34,792 bases of DNA from Burkholderiaceae bacterium (GTDB lineage Bacteria > Pseudomonadota > Gammaproteobacteria > Burkholderiales > Burkholderiaceae_D). A program made the position numbers and the translations under genes. Positions 9,119 to 16,001 of the stretch are shown here, piece after piece. A model generated the notes under the pieces. It was not told the DNA's origin and did no database searches. It saw only the letters and a list, made by a program, of their open reading frames with translations. The stretch is from the NCBI GenBank assembly GCA_031291325.1, contig JARLJG010000032.1:1-34792 (forward strand), written 5' to 3'. The number at the start of each line of letters is the position of its first letter. The first letter of the stretch is position 1.

Positions 9119-9745
9119 TTATTTGTTGCAGCCGCCTGGCCCATCGAAGCTTGCCTTGACTGCCTCGATTTGCGCGCGCAACGCATGCCGCGCATCGAAT
9201 TTCGCCTTCGTCGCATCGACTTGCTTGCGTTGCTCGGGCGTCAATAGAGCCAGCAGTTGATGGATGTCGCGTGCCTGCAGCAGTATCAGCTCGGCCGAGG
9301 CGCGGGCATTCGACTCGGCCAGAGATTTGAGCTTGGCTTCATCGTAGGAGCCGGAATCGGCCAGTTCGCGGATCGCATCGGCGCTCTTTTTCACCAACTT
9401 GCTCTGCTCGCGCAAGGCTGGCGCACTGGCGTGCCGGATCGCGAAAATCTTGTCTTGCTGCGCTTCGGTCAGCGTCACATCGCGCAAGAACGGCGGCAGC
9501 GGCCCGATTCCGGGCAGGTTCAGACCATCCGCAGGAGGGTGGCCGAACGGCGGGAATTCTTCTCTGGGAGGCATGCCCTCGTTTTTCACGTTCTCATGCA
9601 TGTGGCTGGGTGGAAATACAGACGGGCCGGCGCAATTCTCGTGCGGACCGTTTGCCGGATCGACCTGTGCCATGGCCAGAGGGATGGCGATCGCGGCGCC
9701 GGCCACGATAGCCAAGTATTTCAAGTTGCGTGCTATGAATTTCAT
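9119..9745 (-). CDS. CpxP/Spy-like periplasmic LTXXQ-motif protein
   Basis: The 208-residue protein begins with a signal peptide cleaved near AMA/Q (residue 26). A Pro/His-rich segment (about 30-90) with several His-Pro and Met-His pairs follows, then a helical domain with the two LTXXQ motifs of the CpxP/Spy family, LTEAQ (92-96) and LTPEQ (168-172). CpxP damps the CpxA sensor and Spy is an ATP-independent periplasmic chaperone; both are induced by envelope stress. The ATG at 9745 has a strong AAGGAG. It is divergent from the response regulator across a spacer with two CpxR-type boxes, the same geometry as cpxP/cpxRA in enterobacteria. The Pro/His-rich insert is not found in E. coli CpxP. 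Confidence 0.85.
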   Translation of the reverse strand: MKFIARNLKYLAIVAGAAIAIPLAMAQVDPANGPHENCAGPSVFPPSHMHENVKNEGMPPREEFPPFGHPPADGLNLPGIGPLPPFLRDVTLTEAQQDKIFAIRHASAPALREQSKLVKKSADAIRELADSGSYDEAKLKSLAESNARASAELILLQARDIHQLLALLTPEQRKQVDATKAKFDARHALRAQIEAVKASFDGPGGCNK

Positions 9746-9850
9746 GAATTCTCCTTGTGCAAAAATAGTAATTCGATCGGCGCCCGCATTGGCAGGCTCT
9801 ACGATGACGCTCATTCTCCCGTTTTCGGCTGTTAAATGCAGTAGTTCAAG

Positions 9851-9865
9851 GTAAATTCAGGTAAA
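9851..9865. promoter_or_regulatory. CpxR box 1 (perfect GTAAA-N5-GTAAA)
   Basis: The plus strand reads GTAAA TTCAG GTAAA. This is the direct-repeat consensus known for enterobacterial CpxR, with 10-bp periodicity for a dimer on one DNA face. It lies 106 bp upstream of the CpxP-like start and 139 bp upstream of the regulator start. Target assignment is inferred. Confidence 0.7.
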
Positions 9866-9914
9866 GTACGACACGTCACACGCCAGAGAACGGCGCGCCG
9901 TCTATGCCATCGAT

Positions 9915-9929
9915 GTAAAGTTTGGTAAA
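9915..9929. promoter_or_regulatory. CpxR box 2 (perfect GTAAA-N5-GTAAA)
   Basis: A second copy reads GTAAA GTTTG GTAAA, in the same orientation and 64 bp after box 1. It ends 74 bp before the cpxR-like start codon and fits autoregulation of the two-component operon. Confidence 0.7.
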
Positions 9930-10003
9930 TGCTGCCATAGTTGCTGGTCATTGGAAAACTTGATTGCTACCATTCCCTGTTGATTTGAATCGGACCAAAG
10001 GAC

Positions 10004-10693
10004 ATGACGCGGGTACTCTTGATTGACGACGACATCGAGCTTCTGGATATGCTGACCGAGTATTTGCGGCAAGAGGGATTCGAGGCGGTCGCCGTGCACG
10101 ACGGCGAAGCCGGCGTTGCGCAGGCGCTTTCCGGGACTTTCTCGATTGCGGTTCTGGATGTCATGATGCCGCGCTTGAACGGCTTGGAAACGCTGCGCCG
10201 CATCCGCATGAAGAGCCAGTTGCCGATACTGATGTTGACCGCGCGCGGCGACGATACCGACCGTATCGTCGGACTGGAGCTGGGCGCCGACGACTATGTC
10301 CCCAAGCCTTGCACGCCGCGCGAGTTGACTGCGCGCATCCGCGCCATCTTGCGGCGCGCCAGCGCGCCTGCGGCCGATGCGGCGCAACATTCGGTATTGT
10401 CGGTCAACGCGTTGACGATGTGGCCGCAACAGCGGCGGGTGGAATGGGCTGGAGCGCCGCTCGAATTGACCAGCACCGAGTACAACTTGCTGGAAGTGCT
10501 GGTGCGCAATGCCGGGCGGCCAGTCAGCAAGGCCGAGTTGTCGGAAAAAGGATTGGGTCGCGCGCTGGCCCGGTTCGACCGCAATATCGATGTGCATCTC
10601 AGCAGTTTGCGCCATAAATTGGGAACCCTGGCCGATGGCAGGTCGTGTATCCAGACCGTCTATCGTCTCGGTTACCAATTCATCAAGGAGTAG
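10004..10693 (+). CDS. cpxR: CpxR-like OmpR-family response regulator
   Basis: The 229-residue protein has a receiver domain (1-115) with the acidic pocket IDDD (7-10), phosphoacceptor Asp52 in VLDVMMP and the conserved Lys in ADDYVPKP. An OmpR/PhoB winged helix (about 130-229) follows, with LELTSTEYNLLEVLVRNAGR and the C-terminal VYRLGYQF. It should bind direct repeats as a dimer once phosphorylated, probably the two GTAAA boxes upstream. AAAGGAC precedes the ATG. The sensor kinase starts 3 bp after its stop codon. Confidence 0.88.
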   Translation: MTRVLLIDDDIELLDMLTEYLRQEGFEAVAVHDGEAGVAQALSGTFSIAVLDVMMPRLNGLETLRRIRMKSQLPILMLTARGDDTDRIVGLELGADDYVPKPCTPRELTARIRAILRRASAPAADAAQHSVLSVNALTMWPQQRRVEWAGAPLELTSTEYNLLEVLVRNAGRPVSKAELSEKGLGRALARFDRNIDVHLSSLRHKLGTLADGRSCIQTVYRLGYQFIKE

Positions 10694-10696
10694 ACC

Positions 10697-12283
10697 TTGG
10701 GGCGCCTATTCTGGAAGGTGTTGGCCTTCACGCTACTGGCGCAATTGATTGCGACCATCGGCGTGGGCGGCGCCATCTGGTTGCGGCATGCTTCCGATGA
10801 TGTCCAGTCGGAACGGATCGATCGCAGCCCTCCGGCGGCTTTCATGATCGAGGCGGCCGCCTCGACGTTGCAGCATGGCGGCGTTTTTGCCTTGCAGCAT
10901 TTGCTCGGAAACGGCGATCTGGGTCGCCCGGTGCTGGCCGTCGGCGACGACAATCAAGAGTTGCTCGGACGTGCGCTCGATCCGCAAGTGCTGGCGGCAG
11001 CGCGGTTGTCTCAGCAGTCGAATAGAATGCATCCGGTAGTGCGTCAGGTGCAAGCTCCGGACGGTCGTCGCTATCTGTTGTTTATGCCGGCAGTAAGCGA
11101 CCCGAGTGCGTTGCCGCAAGGCGCGGGCGGGACGCCCGTTGCATCGGGACAATCGGCGCCGCCGGAGCACCCGGTACAGCCGGTACAGCCTGTACAGCAG
11201 GGACAACCGGGACAACCGGGACAACCGGGATCGTTCGGCGCGCCGCCACCCACGGATATGCACGACCCGCGCGATCACGGCGATGGATTTCATCCCGATC
11301 AAGGCCCGCAGATGCCCGATGGCGGCGGGCCGCCCGATGCGCGATTCTCGCCGTTGTTGCCGTTCGTCTCGGCAATCCTGTGCAGCTTGATAATTGCGCT
11401 CTTAGTGGCCTGGTATTTCTCCAAGCCGATACGTAGTTTGCGTGCCGCATTCAACGCCGTCGCCGGTGGCGACCTGACGGTGCGCCTGGGCGGTGTCAAT
11501 TCTTCGCGGCGCGACGAATTGTCCGATCTCGGGCGCGACTTCGACGCCATGGTCGAGCGCCTGCGGGCGCTGATGAATGGGCAACGGCGCCTGCTGCACG
11601 ACGCTTCTCATGAATTGCGTTCGCCGTTGGCGCGGCTGCAGGTGGCGATCGGGCTGGCGCGTCAAAAGCCGGACAAGATCGATGCATCGCTGGAGCGCAT
11701 CGAGCGCGAAAGCACGCGCATGGAAAAGCTGGTTGGCGAATTGCTCACGCTGTCTAAATTGGAGGCCGGCGCGCTCAAGCCGGATCATGACGACGTCGAT
11801 ATCGACGAGTTGATGGCCGAACTCGTCTTCGACGCGCGCTTCGAGGCTGAGGCCAGCGAACGAAAATTGGAATTTTCCGGCGATTGCGGCGTGGTTCTCA
11901 AAGGCGACGAAGAACTATTGCATCGGGCGCTGGAAAACGTCTTGCGCAATGCATTGAAGCAAACAGTCGTCGGCAGCACCGTCGTGCTGGAAGCCGGGTT
12001 AAACCCGCGCAGCCGCGAATTGCGCATTGCGATCATGGATCGCGGACCGGGCGTGCCGAAGGACGAACTGGATCTGATATTCGAGCCATTCTTCCGTGGC
12101 GCCGAGTCCGCCAAGAGCACCGACGGACATGGATTGGGGCTGGCGATCGCGCGGCATGTGGTCGCAGCGCACGGCGGCAGGATACGCGCCAGCAACCGCG
12201 AAGGCGGTGGCTTGATGGTTGAAATCCTGCTGCCGCTGGACTCGGAGAAAGCAACGCAGGGAGAGCGCAATGCGAGATCGTGA
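10697..12283 (+). CDS. cpxA: CpxA-like sensor histidine kinase with a Pro/Gln-rich periplasmic segment
   Basis: The 528-residue membrane kinase starts at TTG 10697, supported by AAGGAG six bases upstream and lack of a nearby ATG. Membrane segments lie near 8-28 and 220-240 and enclose a periplasmic domain of about 190 residues. HAMP (about 241-295), the H-box HDASHELRSPLARLQ with phospho-His305, the N-box ALENVLRNALKQT, G1 DRGPGVP and G2 GHGLGLAIARHV follow. Residues 155-215 are unusual: repeated VQP/GQP triplets, then an Asp/His/Gly/Pro-rich stretch. It probably phosphorylates the adjacent regulator and may be damped by the divergent CpxP-like protein. E. coli CpxA (457 residues) lacks the repeat segment. 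Confidence 0.86.
   Translation: MGRLFWKVLAFTLLAQLIATIGVGGAIWLRHASDDVQSERIDRSPPAAFMIEAAASTLQHGGVFALQHLLGNGDLGRPVLAVGDDNQELLGRALDPQVLAAARLSQQSNRMHPVVRQVQAPDGRRYLLFMPAVSDPSALPQGAGGTPVASGQSAPPEHPVQPVQPVQQGQPGQPGQPGSFGAPPPTDMHDPRDHGDGFHPDQGPQMPDGGGPPDARFSPLLPFVSAILCSLIIALLVAWYFSKPIRSLRAAFNAVAGGDLTVRLGGVNSSRRDELSDLGRDFDAMVERLRALMNGQRRLLHDASHELRSPLARLQVAIGLARQKPDKIDASLERIERESTRMEKLVGELLTLSKLEAGALKPDHDDVDIDELMAELVFDARFEAEASERKLEFSGDCGVVLKGDEELLHRALENVLRNALKQTVVGSTVVLEAGLNPRSRELRIAIMDRGPGVPKDELDLIFEPFFRGAESAKSTDGHGLGLAIARHVVAAHGGRIRASNREGGGLMVEILLPLDSEKATQGERNARS
11171..11230 (+). repeat. In-frame 9-bp tandem repeats within the sensor kinase gene
   Basis: Two related 9-bp arrays lie back to back: about three copies of the CCGGTACAG type, then three of the GGACAACCG type. 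They encode residues 159-178, alternating Val/Gly-Gln-Pro. Unit length is a multiple of three, so copy-number change would alter linker length without breaking the frame. Confidence 0.8.
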
Positions 12284-12426
12284 CGCTGTCGGCCTTCTTC
12301 AGGGCGGGCATTGCGCTTGCAACCGGCCTGCGCGCGCTGCGCGGCAGCCCGTAAATAGTCCTGTATTGTCGAGAAATGCCTAACGATTCATGCACTTGCC
12401 GCTTATGGCGCTAGTATCCTGAGTCA

Positions 12427-12639
12427 TTAGCGATCGGGAATTTTTTTCGCGGAAAAAAATAGACAATCTGTGCCTGACGACTCTTTAACGTCCAGGCGCG
12501 GCAGATGCTTGCTCTTGAAGTGCAAGGCTTTGCAGCCATAGGGGAAATTCTCGTCCCAGGTGATGTAATAGTGTTCGCAGGCCCGGCAATTCGGGACTAT
12601 GGAATCGGATTGCGGCGCCGGAGCGTCTTGCGTAGGCAT
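12427..12639 (-). CDS. Small conserved four-cysteine protein
   Basis: The 70-residue protein has a CRACEHYYITWDENFPYGCK core (residues 19-38) and a late cysteine at 59 (GTDC). Cysteines at 19, 22, 37 and 59 could form one zinc or iron-sulphur site. Proteins with a CxxC-x-(F/Y)-ITWD-PYGC pattern occur widely in proteobacteria as uncharacterised small proteins. No Shine-Dalgarno is obvious. Function unknown. Confidence 0.65.
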   Translation of the reverse strand: MPTQDAPAPQSDSIVPNCRACEHYYITWDENFPYGCKALHFKSKHLPRLDVKESSGTDCLFFSAKKIPDR

Positions 12640-12721
12640 GTGCGGTATGAATCCGAGAACGGGTTGCGCGCGGCTATTTTCAGCCGCAGGGAGGTGCGGC
12701 TTCTATTGTAAACCATGCGTG

Positions 12722-12748
12722 AATCGCGCGTAAACGACGCGCGCGATT
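12722..12748. other. GC-rich hairpin in the 12640-12865 spacer
   Basis: AATCGCGCG (12722-12730) pairs with CGCGCGATT (12740-12748) around a 9-nt loop, between two divergent genes. There is no T-run, so it is not an obvious terminator; it could be an operator or chance. A TACAAT at 12824-12829 is a possible -10 for the following gene. Confidence 0.3.
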
Positions 12749-12865
12749 GCTCGTAGACCGGCTCGGGTTATGGAACTTGACGTATTCTATTCGATCTACT
12801 GTGCAGCTTCTCTATGCTGCTGATACAATCTATCTCGCAGTACTTTGCCCACCTAGGAGAAAATC

Positions 12866-13348
12866 ATGTCAAATCTAGAGTCCGCTAAAGCGGCTATCCA
12901 AGCAGAATTGTCGCACGCAAAAAAAGGTCTCGAGTTCTATCAGTCGCGCATCGAGTCGCTGGAAAAAACATTGGCTCAGTTGGCCAGCGTCAGCGGGTCG
13001 AGCGACGTGCCAGCCGCAGGAGCGGCATTGAAAGGCAAGCGCGGTCGCAAGGCAGCGGTCGACAAGGCCGCCAAACCGGCGAAGAAGGGCCGGGTCGCCA
13101 AGGAGTCCGGCGGCGGCAACGGCTTGCCGTTTACCGGCGGCGACTTCTGGCCCAACCTGGTGCTTGCAACGCCAAGGTCCGCGTCGGAAATTCTGGAGGC
13201 TGCGACTGCCTCGCTGGGATTCGTTCCGACGAAACTGCAGGCCCAGAAGCTGGCAGGCCGCATGACCTTCGCCTTGAACTCATTGGTCAAAGCCAATAAG
13301 ATTCAGGATTCGGGAAAAGGAAGAGAACGCCGCTTCTTCAAGGCCTGA
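12866..13348 (+). CDS. Coiled-coil / lysine-rich / winged-helix-like protein, putative nucleic-acid binder
   Basis: The 160-residue protein has three parts. An N-terminal coiled coil (about 3-42) is followed by an Ala/Lys/Arg/Gly-rich linker (about 48-92) resembling basic tails of bacterial histone-like proteins, with GKRGRKAA and AKPAKKGRVAK. The C-terminal domain (95-160) has helices and a basic end, SLVKANKIQDSGKGRERRFF, resembling the wing of a winged helix. The architecture suggests a dimeric DNA-binding protein, possibly chromatin-associated; this is inference. A clear AGGAGA precedes the ATG at 12866. Confidence 0.75.
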   Translation: MSNLESAKAAIQAELSHAKKGLEFYQSRIESLEKTLAQLASVSGSSDVPAAGAALKGKRGRKAAVDKAAKPAKKGRVAKESGGGNGLPFTGGDFWPNLVLATPRSASEILEAATASLGFVPTKLQAQKLAGRMTFALNSLVKANKIQDSGKGRERRFFKA

Positions 13349-13523
13349 TCAACGCCGCAAGTTTCGGGTGTCATTGTGTTGGTAATGCGATGCTCGTCGA
13401 ATTGCGATTGCAGGGGAACAATTCTCGGGCGGCATTTCTCGAACGACCGATAGTTGTGCAATCGCAATGATGAATATCGCATACGCGTTGATCTCCGGCG
13501 GAAGGGTTTCTTAGGAGCACGAA

Positions 13524-13985
13524 ATGGTTTTAACACGCTATCCGTTGGTTTGCACGCTGCTTGGCCTATCGGTTCTCGCTCATGCGCAGGTTGTCGAGTG
13601 CATTGACGCCAATGGCAGGAAGAGCTATGCGCAATCCTGTCCCGACGGCTCAAAGGAACGCGAGATCCAGGCACTTCCAGCGCCGGCCAAACCGAGCACT
13701 GCCAACGATGCGTCGAAAAAAACGATGGAAGATCAGGAAAAGGCGTTTGCAAAGCGCCGGCAAGAACGTCTCGACGCGCAAGCGAAAGCGGCGGAACAGG
13801 AAAGGAAGCGCGCCGAGGCTGTCGCGCAATGTGCCGAGGCCACGCGCCGTCTCGCGCTGCTGGAATCTGGACGGCAATACAAGCGCGCCGACCCGGACAC
13901 CGGGCAGCATGTGGAGATGGACCAGGATCTGCGACAAGCGGAAATAGATGGTCTGCAGGCAAAAATTCGCGAGACTTGCCAATAA
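13524..13985 (+). CDS. DUF4124-type secreted coiled-coil protein
   Basis: The 153-residue protein has a signal peptide (1-21, ending LAHA) and then a DUF4124-like segment with VVECIDANGRKSYAQSCPDG (about 23-42), where two cysteines probably form a disulphide. A long charged coiled coil (about 62-115) ends in a C-terminal segment with two further cysteines. DUF4124 proteins are common, uncharacterised envelope proteins of proteobacteria. AGGAG sits 5 bp before the ATG at 13524. Confidence 0.78.
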   Translation: MVLTRYPLVCTLLGLSVLAHAQVVECIDANGRKSYAQSCPDGSKEREIQALPAPAKPSTANDASKKTMEDQEKAFAKRRQERLDAQAKAAEQERKRAEAVAQCAEATRRLALLESGRQYKRADPDTGQHVEMDQDLRQAEIDGLQAKIRETCQ

Positions 13986-14101
13986 TCCGTATTGGCGATC
14001 AATGGATCGGTTGACTCGCGAAATTAGGCGGTCGGTGAAGAAGACCTTTTTCGTTGAAAACGGCAAAACGTCCGAATTTGCTTGAAATACCCCCTTATCT
14101 G

Positions 14102-14140
14102 ATGTAAGTATGACAATGTTAATTGGCTCAATGCTTACAT
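14102..14140. promoter_or_regulatory. Inverted repeat upstream of the lipoprotein gene (operator candidate)
   Basis: ATGTAAGTAT (14102-14111) and ATGCTTACAT (14131-14140) are inverted 10-mers with one mismatch and a 19-bp spacer, ending one base before a possible -35. The 351-bp gap 13986-14336 contains this, the promoter candidate that follows and no recognisable gene. Confidence 0.4.
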
Positions 14141-14141
14141 T

Positions 14142-14171
14142 TTGCAACAATGGACCCGCTTACTCTATACT
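14142..14171 (+). promoter_or_regulatory. Sigma-70 promoter candidate for the lipoprotein gene
   Basis: TTGCAA (14142-14147) and TATACT (14166-14171) are separated by 18 bp. A leader of about 160 nt to the ATG at 14337 would result. It abuts the inverted repeat at 14102-14140. Confidence 0.4.
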
Positions 14172-14336
14172 TGAGCCGATATACAATAGCGTGTTCAGGA
14201 TTACGCGCTGCTTATAAGCATGTTGTCTTCGATATCCCTATTTCGAAGGAACGCAATTCATAAACCGCTGCCAAACAGGATCAGGATCGCGGGATTCGTA
14301 CGCATGCGGTTTTATATTTAATATCTAAGGGGTTTC

Positions 14337-15359
14337 ATGTTTTCTAAAATCATCCGTCTCGGCTTGGCTCTTTCAGGCGCGCTTATTCTCTCGTCTTGCG
14401 GCGGCAGCAGCGGCCAGACCTTGACACAATCGTCGACTCCCGAAGGGTTGTTTATCAGTACGACCGGCACGCCGGGCAAAGTTCCCACGGTCACTTTCAC
14501 CAATGCCGTTTCCGGTGTGACGCCGCCGGTCTCCTGCGCGCAGAACATGCTGGTTTTCGTTGAATACTCAGGGGCCTTTTACTCTTTTGCCTTCACAGAG
14601 GCCGGAACCGATACGGCAAATCCGATTGCTCCGGACAATTTGGTCAGCGCGTCGTCCGGCACGTTTTCGTATTCGGGCGGCACCGTGAGTGCCGGCAACG
14701 TCATTGAAGTGACGCCGCCGAATGTTATCAATGCTTTTCTCTCTGGCTCCCCGACTACTCCAAATCCGGCATCCCCGCATGGCGTCGACTGCGGCATACA
14801 GATCAGTTCTTCAGTGGATGTTTTCAATGGCGTAGCGCAAGTAAATAACGAAACGACCAACCCCACTTTCGTCGGCGGGTATGATACCGGTATCAACCTT
14901 GCGGGAACCTTTACCTATCCTTTGGAGATCGATGCCTCGGATGATTTCAAGAGCACGTTCTTTAACATCAACTACGATACCGATTACCAAAGCGTGCAAA
15001 GTCTGGCAACCCTGGCCGGCACTTACACGGGGACGGTTAGCACCTCGCAATTTTCGCAGAGCGCGACCTTTAACTTCGGCCCGGCCAGCGTCGCGGCCAA
15101 TAGCGGTAATGTGTACGGCGTCGGGATAGTCACTGGCGTCGGCGCCAACGGTTGCACCTATACCGGGACGGTTTCGCCCTTGTACAAAGGCAATGGCTAT
15201 TCCATGTCGGTAACCAGCGGCAGCTCGCCGTGCTATCTGCCCGATACCCAATTTACGGGGTTGGTGTACTTCAGGCAAAGCAGTGGTTATTTGTATAGCT
15301 TCGCACCGAATTCGGCGCGCAACGATGGTTTGATTTTTAGTGGCAGCAGGAATAAATAA
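14337..15359 (+). CDS. Putative outer-membrane or secreted lipoprotein of unknown family
   Basis: The 340-residue protein has a lipoprotein signal peptide with lipobox LSSC (lipidated Cys21), followed by a Gly/Ser linker. The mature part is rich in Ser, Thr, Gly, Asn and aromatic residues in alternating patterns, so mostly beta. Four further cysteines (in PPVSCAQ, HGVDCGI, GANGCTY, SSPCYL) may pair. The C-terminal third, with LAGTYTGTVS, FNFGPASVAANSG and FTGLVYFRQSSGYLYSF, suggests a small beta barrel or sandwich. AAGGGG lies before the ATG. I do not recognise the family; it stands alone between unrelated genes. Confidence 0.72.
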   Translation: MFSKIIRLGLALSGALILSSCGGSSGQTLTQSSTPEGLFISTTGTPGKVPTVTFTNAVSGVTPPVSCAQNMLVFVEYSGAFYSFAFTEAGTDTANPIAPDNLVSASSGTFSYSGGTVSAGNVIEVTPPNVINAFLSGSPTTPNPASPHGVDCGIQISSSVDVFNGVAQVNNETTNPTFVGGYDTGINLAGTFTYPLEIDASDDFKSTFFNINYDTDYQSVQSLATLAGTYTGTVSTSQFSQSATFNFGPASVAANSGNVYGVGIVTGVGANGCTYTGTVSPLYKGNGYSMSVTSGSSPCYLPDTQFTGLVYFRQSSGYLYSFAPNSARNDGLIFSGSRNK

Positions 15360-15415
15360 TCCATCCGTTTCCATCGCCGCAGATCGCCGCGCGACCAGCC
15401 AATCGAGCGCTCGCG

Positions 15416-15790
15416 ATGCGCAAAGGATATTGGCGCACTTCGATCCGGCGCTTGCGCGCCAAGTTGGCCGGCGGTGAAAACGCCTTCGTCAGCCGGGACG
15501 GCGTGTTTTGCATCCTTACCCTGTGCGCCGACGAAGAAACAGCGTTCGACGATGGCGCAGAATTGCGCCTGGCGCAAGACGACCAGGGCAATTTCCTGAT
15601 TCTGGAGCCGCGCTCGGCGCGCGTGTGCATCGATTATCGGGATGGCAGGCGCTTGCAGGCAGGCGCTGACCTGGCCGCGTTCATCGCTGCCTTGCGCAGG
15701 CTGGCGCCGCCGGGGCTGGAGTTGGGGCCGGTGGTGGACGACGCCATCGACTTGCCGCGCTCGCGGCGCGGCGTTCTCGACGATCTTTAG
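15416..15790 (+). CDS. Hypothetical protein, 124 residues
   Basis: The protein has a basic N-terminus (MRKGYWRTSIRRLRAK) and alternating beta-type and acidic segments (DGVFCILTLCADEE, GAELRLAQDDQGNFLILEP). A helix (ADLAAFIAALRRLA) follows. No membrane or signal segment and no recognised family. No Shine-Dalgarno is evident, and a frame also stays open on the other strand, so its reality rests on plausible composition and position 56 bp after the lipoprotein. Confidence 0.45.
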   Translation: MRKGYWRTSIRRLRAKLAGGENAFVSRDGVFCILTLCADEETAFDDGAELRLAQDDQGNFLILEPRSARVCIDYRDGRRLQAGADLAAFIAALRRLAPPGLELGPVVDDAIDLPRSRRGVLDDL

Positions 15791-16001
15791 TCGCTGGCGG
15801 CGTTCGGTGCACGGCTGCAAACGGCAGGGTGCCGGAATGGAGCGCACGCGACATTTGTTAAGTTGCGGTAATGCGTGTTTTCACGTTATGATCGTTGCAA
15901 CGCTGCAGATTATTAGAAATACCATTCACTTGCATTGACGCGTTGCCAGGCAAAGACTTAACCGGTAGCCTTTGCAGTCGATCAATCTTCGCCCGCCAAA
16001 T

